Of a stretch of DNA of 64,000 nt, positions 54,711-64,000 are shown piece after piece (position 1 is the stretch's first letter; each line of letters begins with the position of its first letter). The notes beneath the pieces are model-generated. The model was not told the DNA's origin. It worked only from the letters and a program-made list of their open reading frames with translations, and searched no databases. The translations under genes were made by a program, and so were the position numbers. The stretch is from Glycine soja (taxonomy: Eukaryota; Streptophyta; Magnoliopsida; Fabales; Fabaceae): NCBI RefSeq assembly GCF_004193775.1, contig NC_041020.1, forward strand, positions 12,098,356 through 12,162,355, written 5' to 3'.

Positions 54711-57391
54711 TTATTAAAAAAAATAAGAAACTAAATTTTTAGTTTATTATAAATCATAATAAATATATAATATGCTTAAATATATTTTATATTTGAAAAT
54801 TATTGAAATTGATATATTAGTAATATTTTTAAATTAATAAACCAATATTTATAATATTTTGTAAATCATAATAAATATATGATTTTTTAATTATATTGTG
54901 ATATAGATAAAAATTACTTTCAATAAAACATATTCATAAATATTTTTAAAAATAGAACATACAGTAATTTTATTTAATTACATATCTTTACAATATAATT
55001 TAATTCTTTAATATAGGTAAAAATAGTATTAAATCATATATATAAATATTTTAACAGATAATAAAATATTGTCATTTTATGAAATTATAATTTATATAAA
55101 AAATATACATTAAAGATAAAACTTATATTATATCTTTGTTGTATCATATAATTTTTGAATAATGTGATAAAAATACATAAGATTATAAAAATATAATATA
55201 TAAAATATAAATAAAGCTTATATAAGTATATATTTTCTAATTTATGCAAAAATATAATTTAATCTTATATCAGTGAATTTTGAAATATAAGGAGACTCAG
55301 ATAGTGAATTAAAAAATAGGGAGACTGATTTGATGAAATAGGCAAAATAAGGGAACCTTTTTTTCAATTAAGCCTTGATTTTACATTTTTACTAACAAAG
55401 GCCCAATAATGATTTATTAAGATTCATTGTGTAACTTATGCATTCACTACTTTTCAATATGACTTTAGTGTAACATATATACTATTGATTGATTGAAACT
55501 CAATAAGACCGAATGAAGACCCAATATCACTTTAATGTAATATATACACTAATGATTGATTGAAACCTAATCAAGATCCAATATATGACTTTAGTTTAAT
55601 ATATACACTAATGATTCATTGAAACTCAATAAGGTCCAATATGAACTTAGTGTAACATATACACTAACCAAAGCTTAATAATTAATTAAAAATTACTAGT
55701 GTGTGTTCCCGTATGATGCACAAGTTGATAAATTAATATTTTTCATTTTCTAAAAATTAATTTAAGATTAAATATATTTTTAAAAGATAGTAAAATTAAT
55801 TATATTATGAGAAAAAAGTCACGCATTGACATATATAAATGTGTATTATACTCTCACTTTTTTTTAACATACCACTCTTTTTTTTAGATACCACTCTCAG
55901 TTGATTATGTAAAAGAGTTAAGCTCAAGTTTTTTTTTTTTAATTTCATATATTACATGTTAAGCTCATTTTTTTAATTATCTTGTATAAAAATATTTATT
56001 AAATATTATAATGATAAAGTTATAAATTAATTTAAGAAAAAGTAATAAAGATAATTGAGTTATAATTAAGTTAGGAAAAATTAATAAAAATAATTAAATT
56101 TTATCCACACATATTATCCACGGAATATGCATCCGTAGAAAATATAAATTTTACCTACAAATATTACCCACAAATAGAGGTGTGCCAACCCACTACGAGC
56201 CAAGGAATTTTAGGGGTGAGCTTTACTGGTCCAAATTTGAGATGAGATGTTGTTTTCATGGCCCAACCCATCCCTCTGTGGATCGAATGGGATAACCCAT
56301 GGGTTCATTCATTTTTTTAAAAAAGAAAAATACAAAATAAAATTCTAAAAGATAATTTTTTAAAAATATTTTATCGGGTGCGGGAGTGTTTTTAACTATT
56401 TTTCTTTTACATATTTTTAGAGATTTTCTCAAATTCTTATCTTCTTTAATATGTTATTATCATTTTATTTCTAAATTACATTTAAATATATTTTTAAATA
56501 ATTTATATCACAATATGAAATATTTTTCATAAATAAAAGATAATTTACATTTAAACATATAATTTTTATTTAAATAAATTGACATTACTTAAAGAGAATT
56601 AGAATTTGTTTATATTTAAACATATAAATACTAAAAGTGATTTTAAAATAATGTATTGTTAGCGTAAAAAATGTATACTTTCAATTAATCATAACTGACC
56701 ATTAAAATAATTACTTTAAGAGTATTTAAATTTATCATTTTGTGAAAGACAAGAATGCAATTTTTTTAATAGTAAATTAAATTTAAATCCAGTAGAGTAG
56801 TATGTAAATAATTGGGAGATAATATAGGATTTAAAAGTTCATTACAAGGACAGTAAATGTTTTCATTGATATGTTTAGGAGGATATCAATCCTAAATTGT
56901 AGGTCTTTCTATTTTCTTGTGTATACTGGCCTCTGTGGCTATTAATTTAACAATATTTTATGGGTATGTTTCTAGTTTTTTATTCAATAAATTTCTAATA
57001 TAAAGTTTTCAGCTCAACCGAACCCATAAAAATGTCTGGATAAATAGTGCAATAGATTACTAAATAGTTCATTTCCTGTCTACTACATCCCAAAAAAATT
57101 TGGTAAAACAAAATGGCAAAGTGAAGATGAAACATGTGATTATCTTGAATCTATTTATTAACAAGTTTCTTTTGTAAGGTGTATTAATCAATTAATTTGC
57201 ACGTCTTATAGGACTCTTGATTTTATACTTATTTATAGAGGTTAGGCACCATCCATTATTTTTTCATGTAAGACACAATAGGAACTCTTCGATGTTTTTT
57301 TTTTAATGCAGACACCTGCCAAAGGCAGAGAAATATCTTTGTATTTTGGACTCGTGAGTATTTATATTAATTTTGTGATGCTATATTATTT
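54711..57391. other. AT-rich non-coding stretch
   Basis: No gene supported. Long AT-rich sequence (54720-55300) is followed by the short tandem array at 55455-55670 and then more AT-rich DNA. It may include the interior of the truncated element at 54382. Confidence 0.5.
55455..55670. repeat. Tandem repeat of about 65 bp, 3-4 copies
   Basis: The unit reads roughly ACTTTAGTGTAACATATACAC then TAATGATTGATTGAAACTCAA, then AAGA(C/T)CCAATAT. It is imperfect in all copies. Confidence 0.8.
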
Positions 57392-57720
57392 CACTACAAG
57401 AAAAAGCTTATTTAACATCGGCGAATTAACATCGGTTTTGTCAAAAACCGATGTTAACGTAAACGCGGTGGCATAATTGTAAATAATGTGTATTTCTTAA
57501 TATCGGTTTTATGAAAACCGATGTTAACGAAGTGACTCCAACATCGGTTTTCAAGAAAACCAATGTTAACGAAGCAACGTTATAGTCGATTCGTTAACAT
57601 CGGTTTTCAGAAAACCGATGTTAACATATAATCAGTTAACATCGGTTTTATTCAAAAAATTGATGTTAATGTTGACATCAATTTGTTAACATCTGTGTTT
57701 TATTGAAAACCGATGTTAAA
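57392..57720 (+). mobile_element. Left end of a third CACTA element with subterminal repeats
   Basis: CACTACAAGAAAAAGC begins at 57392 and is followed by about six TTAACATCGGTTTT...AAAACCGATGTTAA palindromes. It is of the same family as the ends at 986 and 53947 but inverted in position, so it is a left end. The element extends right beyond the window. Confidence 0.88.
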
Positions 57721-58440
57721 CTAACATTTTAAATTGTATTTGACGCAACCTATTTCGCTCGCGCTCCCTTCTTCTCTGTTTACCCTCTCGCGCTTTCTTC
57801 TTCTCTGTGAACCCTTTTGTGCTCTCTTCTCCATTGCACTGTTAACATCAAAGGCTATTGTTCTCCATTGCACTGAAGACCGTCCTAGGTACGCTTCGTC
57901 TACCTGTGTTGTTCTATTGAACTGAAGAGTGTGATCGTGCTAGGTCTGTTTCTGAAACTCGTGGTTAAGCTAAGGACCTCTTTTGGTTTTTGGTCCAAGG
58001 ATTGGCGAATTGGTGGTCACCTGAGGTACATTTGACTGGTAGTACGTGGTGTTTGTGGTCAGATGAGGTACATTTCACCTGAGGTACAATCTCGCCGGCA
58101 TTGTCGTTGTTGTGTTCGAGGTAAGCTTCATGTCTTCATTGTAAGTTTGTGCTTCCGCGTACGTGGTGTTTGTGCTCTTTGTTCTTATAGATTGTTAGTT
58201 AGTTTCTTAATTAGTTACTACTACTAGCTAGGGTTTGGAATGCAGGTAGTGTTGCTTGGAAAGCTGTGTATCCATTAGGTTCTGCTCACTATTTTCGTCA
58301 GTTGCTTCTCCTTGCCTCAAAAGGTATGCACTCCTTGTTGTGTATCCATTAGGTTCTGCTCTTCGTTTCCAGCAATGTACTAAATGTGGATGAATATGAA
58401 TCTTTGTTGTATGTTCTAAAAATCTAGTAGCTGCCTCAAT
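57721..58440 (+). promoter_or_regulatory. Probable leader region of the third CACTA element
   Basis: After the subterminal repeats comes CT-rich sequence (TTCGCTCGCGCTCCCTTCTTC and two variants) and then donor-like sites such as GAGGTAAGCTT (about 58118). This matches the untranslated first exons of CACTA genes. A 27-bp phrase (GTATCCATTAGGTTCTGCTC) is present twice at 58268 and 58341. No coding frame is seen here. Confidence 0.5.
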
Positions 58441-58464
58441 TTCTTGAATATCATTTTTTGTTCT

Positions 58465-58740
58465 TGTATGGTTTTTATTTTTTGCACAACAAAAATCAGT
58501 AGTATTATATATAATATAGTACTAGGTGTACTAAAGAGAGGATTAAAAAAATACAAGGCAAAATTGTGGTCCACTAGTTGCCCCATTGCTGCTCCACTAG
58601 TTGCTGGAACCCCTTGTCCTTCAACCACCAGTCCATAACCCCTTGTCCTCCTATTGTAATTGATTAGTTTATGGAAATAGAAGTTGTTGTTGTCCCCCTC
58701 TTTTATCCATTTTTTAGTTAGTGTTTTTTTTCACTGCAAA
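58465..58740 (-). pseudogene. LINE fragment with large internal deletion
   Basis: The minus strand reads KWIKEGDNNNFYFHKLINYN (about 58720-58650), the linker between endonuclease and reverse transcriptase of plant L1-type LINEs, then jumps to 3'-end-like sequence (TACACCTAGTACTATAT) and ends near a TGCAAAAAATAAAAACC tail at about 58469. The reverse transcriptase is missing entirely. Confidence 0.65.
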
Positions 58741-59335
58741 AATGAGATAGTATTAATAAAGCTTCAGTACTAGGTGTACTGAAAATAATAGATAATTACA
58801 AAGGCAGATTCTGCCAAACCCAACTACAAAAATATAGCCCAATGAGAGAAATGTGCATTGTCCCTGCCATAACATAGTGCATTCCACCCTCTAGATTTTG
58901 ATATCAAGACTCTAGCCCAGAGCTGATTTTGATTGTTCGCCAATTCCCACCCCCATTTAGCAAGCAAGGCTTCATTAAAGTTGGACAGGTCTTTAATCTC
59001 GAGCCCTCCTTTGTTCTTGGAAAGACACACAGAGTCCTAATTAACCCAGGCAATCTTGGCTGCCTCAGAGCCTCCTCCCCATAAAAACTTCCTCTGGATA
59101 GATACTACCTTATGCACCACTTTTTTAGGAATTTTAAAGAAAGACAATAGGTAAATAGGAAGGGCTGTTAAGACAGAATTGATGAGGGATATCCTGCATC
59201 CCATAGATAGGCATCTATGCTTCCATTTTGCTACTTTAGTTTCAAACTTGCTGATGAGAGGCTGCCAAACATTCCAGCTTTTAGAGGTCGACCCCACTGG
59301 AATTCCAAGGTAAGAAAAAGTAAAAGTGAAAGTAA
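58726..59335 (-). pseudogene. LINE 3' part (end of reverse transcriptase region and 3' tail)
   Basis: Minus-strand coding FSYLGIPVG, VAKWKHRCLSMGCRISLINS, LPIYLLSFFKIP, then after a stop LSKNKGGLEIKDLSNFNEAL and LLAKWGWEL. This is the conserved part that follows the palm domain in plant L1 LINEs. The 3' end reads CAGTACACCTAGTACTGAAG, then TGCAGTGAAAAAAAA at 58726, a poly-A tail. The zinc-finger C-terminal domain is deleted. It may be the rest of the copy whose 5' part is at 62396-63112. Confidence 0.75.
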
Positions 59336-59611
59336 GGTTAATAATTAATATAAATGTAAGTCGGGGGGTGTTTGCATTAAATGTTAAAGTGTTTTATGTA
59401 TGGGTGCTGCTGGAATATTAATTACCCAGCATTAGCAACCCATTTTTCTTTTCTTTGTTTATTCAAAGTGTGAGGGGGCTAAGGAGGTTGCAAGGAGGAA
59501 CATGTAGCCCGCAGCTCTAGCTTTAATATTGACATAAATGTACTATCATATCAACAAATATAAATAAAAGAACAGCATTTCAGTTGCTATAAATGTTGAT
59601 TTAAATAGGCT

Positions 59612-59667
<56 letters not shown>

Positions 59668-60220
59668 TGAGAGTTTTCTCTTTTTGGTATAATGAAAGTA
59701 ATAGAAATTTGAATTTCTGATTCCATTCACATCCCAAGCTCTTATACAATTAATCAATTGTAGTGGCTTAAATGGCTTGAGTTATAGGAGTGTGTAGCAA
59801 CTTGTGTTTTTTTTTCAGACCAGATGTTGTAGTTTTTTGTGAAACAAAAAAAAATACACAAGTTTATTTCATAACAATGAAATTGGACTATTAAATTGAA
59901 TTTCTTTATTCTTAATGAATTTAGCTCCTCTAATTAAAGCATGGACTGTACTTTATAAAACAAAATTACAGAGTAATAACTATTGATTATATAATCAATA
60001 GTTAAAAAAGTAATGGACCATTTTCAAAAGAAAAGTAAAGTCTTAGTACACCTTTTCACTTCTCTAGAGGTTAACATATTCCTACTTCAAAGGATTTCTC
60101 CTTTATGTAATTACTTCATATACATTCTTGATTGAGCCCATTTGTCTAAGTCCAACAAGCCTTTCTTAACTCCTATATCCTCAATATTTATGATCTAAGT
60201 CCAATACATTCCCTTTCTGA
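59336..60220. other. Non-coding sequence with a (GT)n(GA)n microsatellite
   Basis: No gene. A GT run followed by a GA run lies at about 59613-59668. The rest is AT-rich and partly the 3' tail of the LINE at 60221-62395. Confidence 0.6.
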
Positions 60221-62395
60221 TTACATAAAGGCATCTGCCAGATTAGAGGACCACTGATTGAAATGTGTATCAAAATCTTTTTCCATTGCTTTAAGCCAGG
60301 ACCATAGAAGAAGAAGTGCTTCATCCATCAGCTTGGTTGCGTTAAAAGTTTGATTATCAAATACCAGCTTGTTTCTGTGTTGCCATATGGTCCTTGTGAG
60401 GGCTATCGACCAATAGCTCCATCTCATATCTTTTGATCGTGTAGCGTTCCTTATAGTATGCTGCATAAAATGATATTTGGGTTCTTTGGGGAAAGCACCC
60501 ACTGACTTAACCCATGAAAGTGACTCCCACCACAGGGGGAGGACCTTGCTGCAGTTGAAGAAAAGGTGTGCTGCATCCTCCTCGGAATTGTTGCATAGCA
60601 AGCACATTGGGTCAGTTATCTCCACTTGTCTCCCTCTTAGGTTCAGCTTCGTTGGTAAGCGGTCTTTGATGATTTGCCAGGTAAATATCTTTGGCTTAGG
60701 TGGTATCTTAATCTTCCACAAAAACACAAAACTCCTATCCACTGGATCCCCCCTTAGTTCCTCCATCAGAAACTTGTAAGCAGTGTTGGTCGAATAAATA
60801 CCACTCGAATGTTGCTTCTAAATCCAAGAATTTGCTCCATGTTGTTGAACTGATATCAGTCCTGTTTCCTCTAGGAATTCTGCAGCCATTGAAGCTTCAC
60901 TATCGAATAGGTTTCTCCTCCAATTAAAATTCCATTCCCACCCTTCCTCCTTGTGGCTTCCCATGAGGCTGATAGTTTGCTGTTGTTGGTTAGAAACTTG
61001 ATACAGCGTAGGAAATTTGTCCATTAAAGTTCTGTCCCCCCTAACCATTTGTCCTCCCAAAATCTGGTCATGTCTCCACAGCGCACCTTCCACTCTATTT
61101 GATCTTTTATTTTTATTGACTCCTCTATTTGATTGAGCTGCCTTAGGTCCTTCCAGCAATGGGAGTGTAAGCTGCTATTTCTTTCCTCATCTAAATTTCT
61201 CCACCCCCCATATTTTGAGTTCAATATTCTAGTCCACAACTGTCCATTCTGGTGGAACAGCTCCCATCTCCACTTGCCAAGCAATGCTATATTGAATTTC
61301 CGCAAGTCTTTTACACCTAAACCTCCTCTCTCCTTAGGAAGACAGACTGTATCCCACCTTACCCAGGCGATCCTCCTTTGCTCCAGGCCTCCACCACAAA
61401 GAAAATTGCACTAGATCTTGACTAGCTTGTCTGCTACAATGTTGGGAACCCTGAAAAATGAGAAAAAGTATATAGGAAGCGCTGTTAGGATTGCTCCAAA
61501 GCGGCTTTTTGGGAAATTAATTTTAAGACCAGAAGCTAGCTCAAAACCTCTGAGAATTGATTTAATAACCCTCACATTCTCCATTGTTGCCTCCCCGAAG
61601 AAAATAGTGTCATCGGCGTATTGTAGAATGCTGATGGGTTCCTTATATTTCCCCACAATGAAGCTTTTATAGTGATTTGTAGCCACAACCTCTCTCATTA
61701 GGCCAGTAAGACCTTCAGCAGCAATGTTGAATAGCAGGGGTGCAAGAGGATCTCCTTGTCAGAGACCTCTATGCGGAGAAAATTCTCTAGTAGGGCTTCC
61801 ATTAACCAAAACAGATATGGAGGCTGAATGGAGGCATCCTGTGATCCATTGTAGCCCTTTGGGGCAGAAACCTAGTCTTGACATCATGTAAATTAAGAAC
61901 TTTTGTGAGAGAGAATCATAGGCTTTTTCATAGTCCACCTTAAACACCAAACAAGGTTTTTTATACCTTTTTGCCTCCTCCATAACTTCATTGGCAATTA
62001 GCACACCATGCAGCATATGCCTACCCTTTAGGAATGCAGTTTGTCTCTCATCAATTACATCCGGCAACACTTTTTTCATTCTATTTGCCAAAATCTTTGC
62101 CACGATCTTGTAGACACAACCTATTAATGAAATAGGCCTGAAGTCATTGAGGGCCTGGGGATGCTTAACCAACATTGCGTTTTGCTGCTGTCCAATAGTT
62201 CGGAAATTTGCCCCATTAATTTCTGGTCTGTCACAATCGGGCTCACTGAATCTGCTCTCAAAGAAATTACGGACTGCTTCTTTTACTGTATTTGGTTCCT
62301 CAACCCATGACCCTCTAATCATCACTCCATTTACTGCATTGGTCCTGCGGTTATAGTTGATGAGCTTGTGGAAATAACTTGAATTACATTGTCAT
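60221..62395 (-). pseudogene. L1-type LINE: reverse transcriptase to zinc-finger C-terminus, decayed
   Basis: Reading leftwards: HKLINYNRRTNAVNGVMI; RPISLIGCVYKIVAKILANR; the palm core LVFKVDYEKAYDSLS; then ILQYADDTIFFGEA with the catalytic YADD at 61609-61620; GLKINFPKSRF; ALPIYFFSFFRVP; WVRWDTVCLPKERGGLGVKD and LLGKWRWELF; and finally the zf-RVT domain KIPPKPKIFTWQII with CLLCNNSEEDAAHLFFNC (60590-60620). The endonuclease is absent (5' truncation, usual for LINEs). Two internal deletions (before ALNDFRP near 62150, and between KSRFGAI and LTALPIY near 61490) and several stops break it. Confidence 0.88.
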
Positions 62396-63112
62396 GGTTG
62401 CTGAATTGAAATGGTTGCTGAATTGAGGCAGGCAGAAATCCATTGTCTCCATTTGGGACAAAAGCCCATTCTTTGCAGCATATAATCCAAAAAAGCCCAT
62501 GAGACTGAGTCATAGGCCTTTTGAAAATCCACCTTGAAGACCATAACTGGCCTTTTGCTTCTACAAGCTTCCTCATTGAGAATTAATATGCCATGAAGGA
62601 TGTGTCTGTCTTTGATGAAGGTTGTTTGTCTCTCATCAATAAGGACAGATATAACATGCCTCAGTCTATTTGCTAATAACTTAGCTATCACCTTGTACAT
62701 ACACCCAATCAAGGAGATTGGTCCAGGACATTTATCCCCACCACAGCTCCACACTGCTTCTTTGATCTCATGATCTGAGAAAGGAGCAATCAATTCCTCC
62801 CTCTGCCTCTGGTTAATTGAAGAGAATTGTACTCCATCAAGGGTGGGTCTGAAAAGCTGCTGTTTAGTGAATCTGTTGAGGAAAAAAATTCACAGCTTCA
62901 TTCTTAACTTCATTGGGGTTCTGAATCCATACACCATGAATGAGAATTCCTTGAAGACCATTATAATGTCTTCTGAAATTTATAAGTTTATGGAAATAAG
63001 TTGAGTTGTTGTCCCCTTCTTTTAACCACTTAGCTCTAGATTTCTGCCTTAAAAGAGATTCATAAGCATTTGAGGAGCAACCTAAGGGGTTCTCCCTTGC
63101 TGCACACCACAT
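62396..63112 (-). pseudogene. L1-type LINE: endonuclease-RT linker and palm region
   Basis: Minus-strand NAYESLLRQKSRAKWLKEGD and TYFHKLINFRRHYNGLQGI (63060-62940), then PFSDHEIKEAVWSCGGDKCPGP fused by deletion to ISLIGCMYKVIAKLLANRLR (junction near 62718), then RHILHGILILNEE, VMVFKVDFQKAYDSVSWAF and MGFCPKWRQWISACLNSATI. At about 62396 it meets the next LINE copy, which may have inserted into it. Confidence 0.82.
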
Positions 63113-63689
63113 GGGATGGGAAGAAAATCAAACAAAGATGAAAAATTGAAAGGAAAATATATACATTACATTATGCAAAGAGTGAGTCTGTGGTGTACGA
63201 TTTGCATTTACATGATTGTTTTGTTTCTGTAGTGTGTGGTGACAGCCAGCACAACAACACGAGTTTGTCATGTGCTTAGGTACTCGTGGGAGGCTGTCCT
63301 AACTTCTAAAAGCCCCTTACCTACCTCTTTGGTTGTCCTCCACATGTGTGTCTTCCTCAACTTAAAGCTTTTCTGCTATGTCTATATACTAGTGGATAAC
63401 ATTTTTAAAAAGATTCAATAATAGGATTAATAACCTTGCCTCACAAAGGAGACAATTTTCTTGTGACAGTATTGGCAGACACCAACCGCAGATCCTGAGG
63501 CCATTTTGGAAAAGAATACATGATAATTAGTAATTGATTTTGTCTTGAATCGGGAGTGATCATAAAATATAAAAGTAACATGAATTTAATTTAAATTACT
63601 ACTTTGTTATCATTCTTGATGGATGTTCTAGCATTCATGAGTATTGACTTTGGTTTAATGGCTTCCATTTCTTTTAAAGGATTAAATCC
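63113..63689. other. Non-coding sequence
   Basis: No gene or repeat family recognised; probably interior of the third CACTA element. Confidence 0.4.
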
Positions 63690-63770
63690 TGCTCTGATAT
63701 TGGATGACCATTGGTTGAAATGAATACCAAAATCGTTCTCCAAATGTGTCAGCCATGTCCATGACCATTG
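63690..63770 (-). pseudogene. Short LINE C-terminal fragment
   Basis: The minus strand reads SWTWLTHLENDFGIHFNQWS, matching SWLKAMEKDFDTHFNQWSSN at the end of the LINE at 60221-62395. Only about 27 codons are present. Confidence 0.6.
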
Positions 63771-63867
63771 GTTTTTTTTTTCAGGTTATCATAGACTACT
63801 TTTAATTGACATTGTTGTTGAAGGTCGTTCAGGTTATAGCAACTCCAGGTACGTACGTAGGAATTAG

Positions 63868-63972
63868 TATGTATATACTGTTGTTTCATTTAAAATATTA
63901 TATAGTGGTGTTTGCTTTAAAATGTTATATACTGGTGTTTGATGTAAAATGTTGCATACTGGTTTCAATGAA
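63868..63972. repeat. About 30-bp tandem repeat, 3 copies
   Basis: Variants of TATATACTG(G/T)TGTTT followed by AAAATGTTA occur three times at 63874-63965. Non-coding. Confidence 0.6.
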
Positions 63973-64000
63973 TGAGGAATTGAGTCCCTTAGGAAATGAA

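Noticed and set aside
59546..59749. Minus-strand frame with Ser-Leu and Thr-His runs
   Set aside because: It is the translation of the (GT)n(GA)n microsatellite.

Overview
The window is a plant nuclear segment made almost entirely of nested and decayed transposable elements. The CACTA, Ogre/Tat-like and Athila-like families present, their subterminal repeats and their coding remnants are those I associate with soybean or a close Glycine relative. That species call is recognition plus inference, not a database result. I see no convincing intact host gene and no tRNA, rRNA or prokaryotic feature. The picture fits heterochromatic, repeat-rich sequence.

The backbone from about 3.4 to 53.9 kb reads as one decayed CACTA (En/Spm) element. 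It has a TNP2-type transposase pseudogene (3404-6595, +), then two captured host-gene fragments on the minus strand: one exon of an O-fucosyltransferase/MSR-like gene (7882-8396), and four exons of an SGS3-like RNA-silencing gene (8646-8862, 33706-33854, 37184-37401, 37650-37944). These are followed by the second CACTA gene, with Ptta/En/Spm-like and Ulp1-protease-like parts (40706-53222, +). Its right end carries palindromic subterminal repeats and a ...TAGTG terminus at 53947. I found no matching left terminus. A different CACTA element ends at 986.

Several later insertions break this backbone and most can be placed to the base by TG...CA ends and 5-bp target-site duplications. They are: (1) a 24.6-kb minus-strand Ogre/Tat-like LTR retrotransposon, 8951-33580, TSD CTAAT, with tRNA-Arg-type primer site, degenerate gag, no recognisable pol, and about 11 kb of 123-bp tandem repeats next to its 3' LTR; (2) a 1,146-bp solo LTR inside that array (TSD ATAAC); (3) a 2,874-bp solo LTR-like element in an SGS3 intron (34006-36879); (4) an 8.4-kb Athila-like element in an intron of the second CACTA gene (42413-50767, TSD GCGTG), whose 5' LTR holds another solo LTR (42441-43289, TSD TTTCT); (5) a solo Athila LTR cutting a Ulp1-region exon (51180-52398, TSD ATGGA).

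From 53.9 kb to the end there is a long foldback repeat, a left end of another CACTA family (54382), an AT-rich stretch with a short tandem array, and the left end of a third CACTA element (57392) that runs off the window. That element is filled with several minus-strand LINE fragments.

The most interesting points are the SGS3-like exons, which keep splice sites and matching phases inside a transposon and lie antisense to its genes, and the large 123-bp array with higher-order structure in a retrotransposon 3' region, which looks like a satellite repeat in the making.
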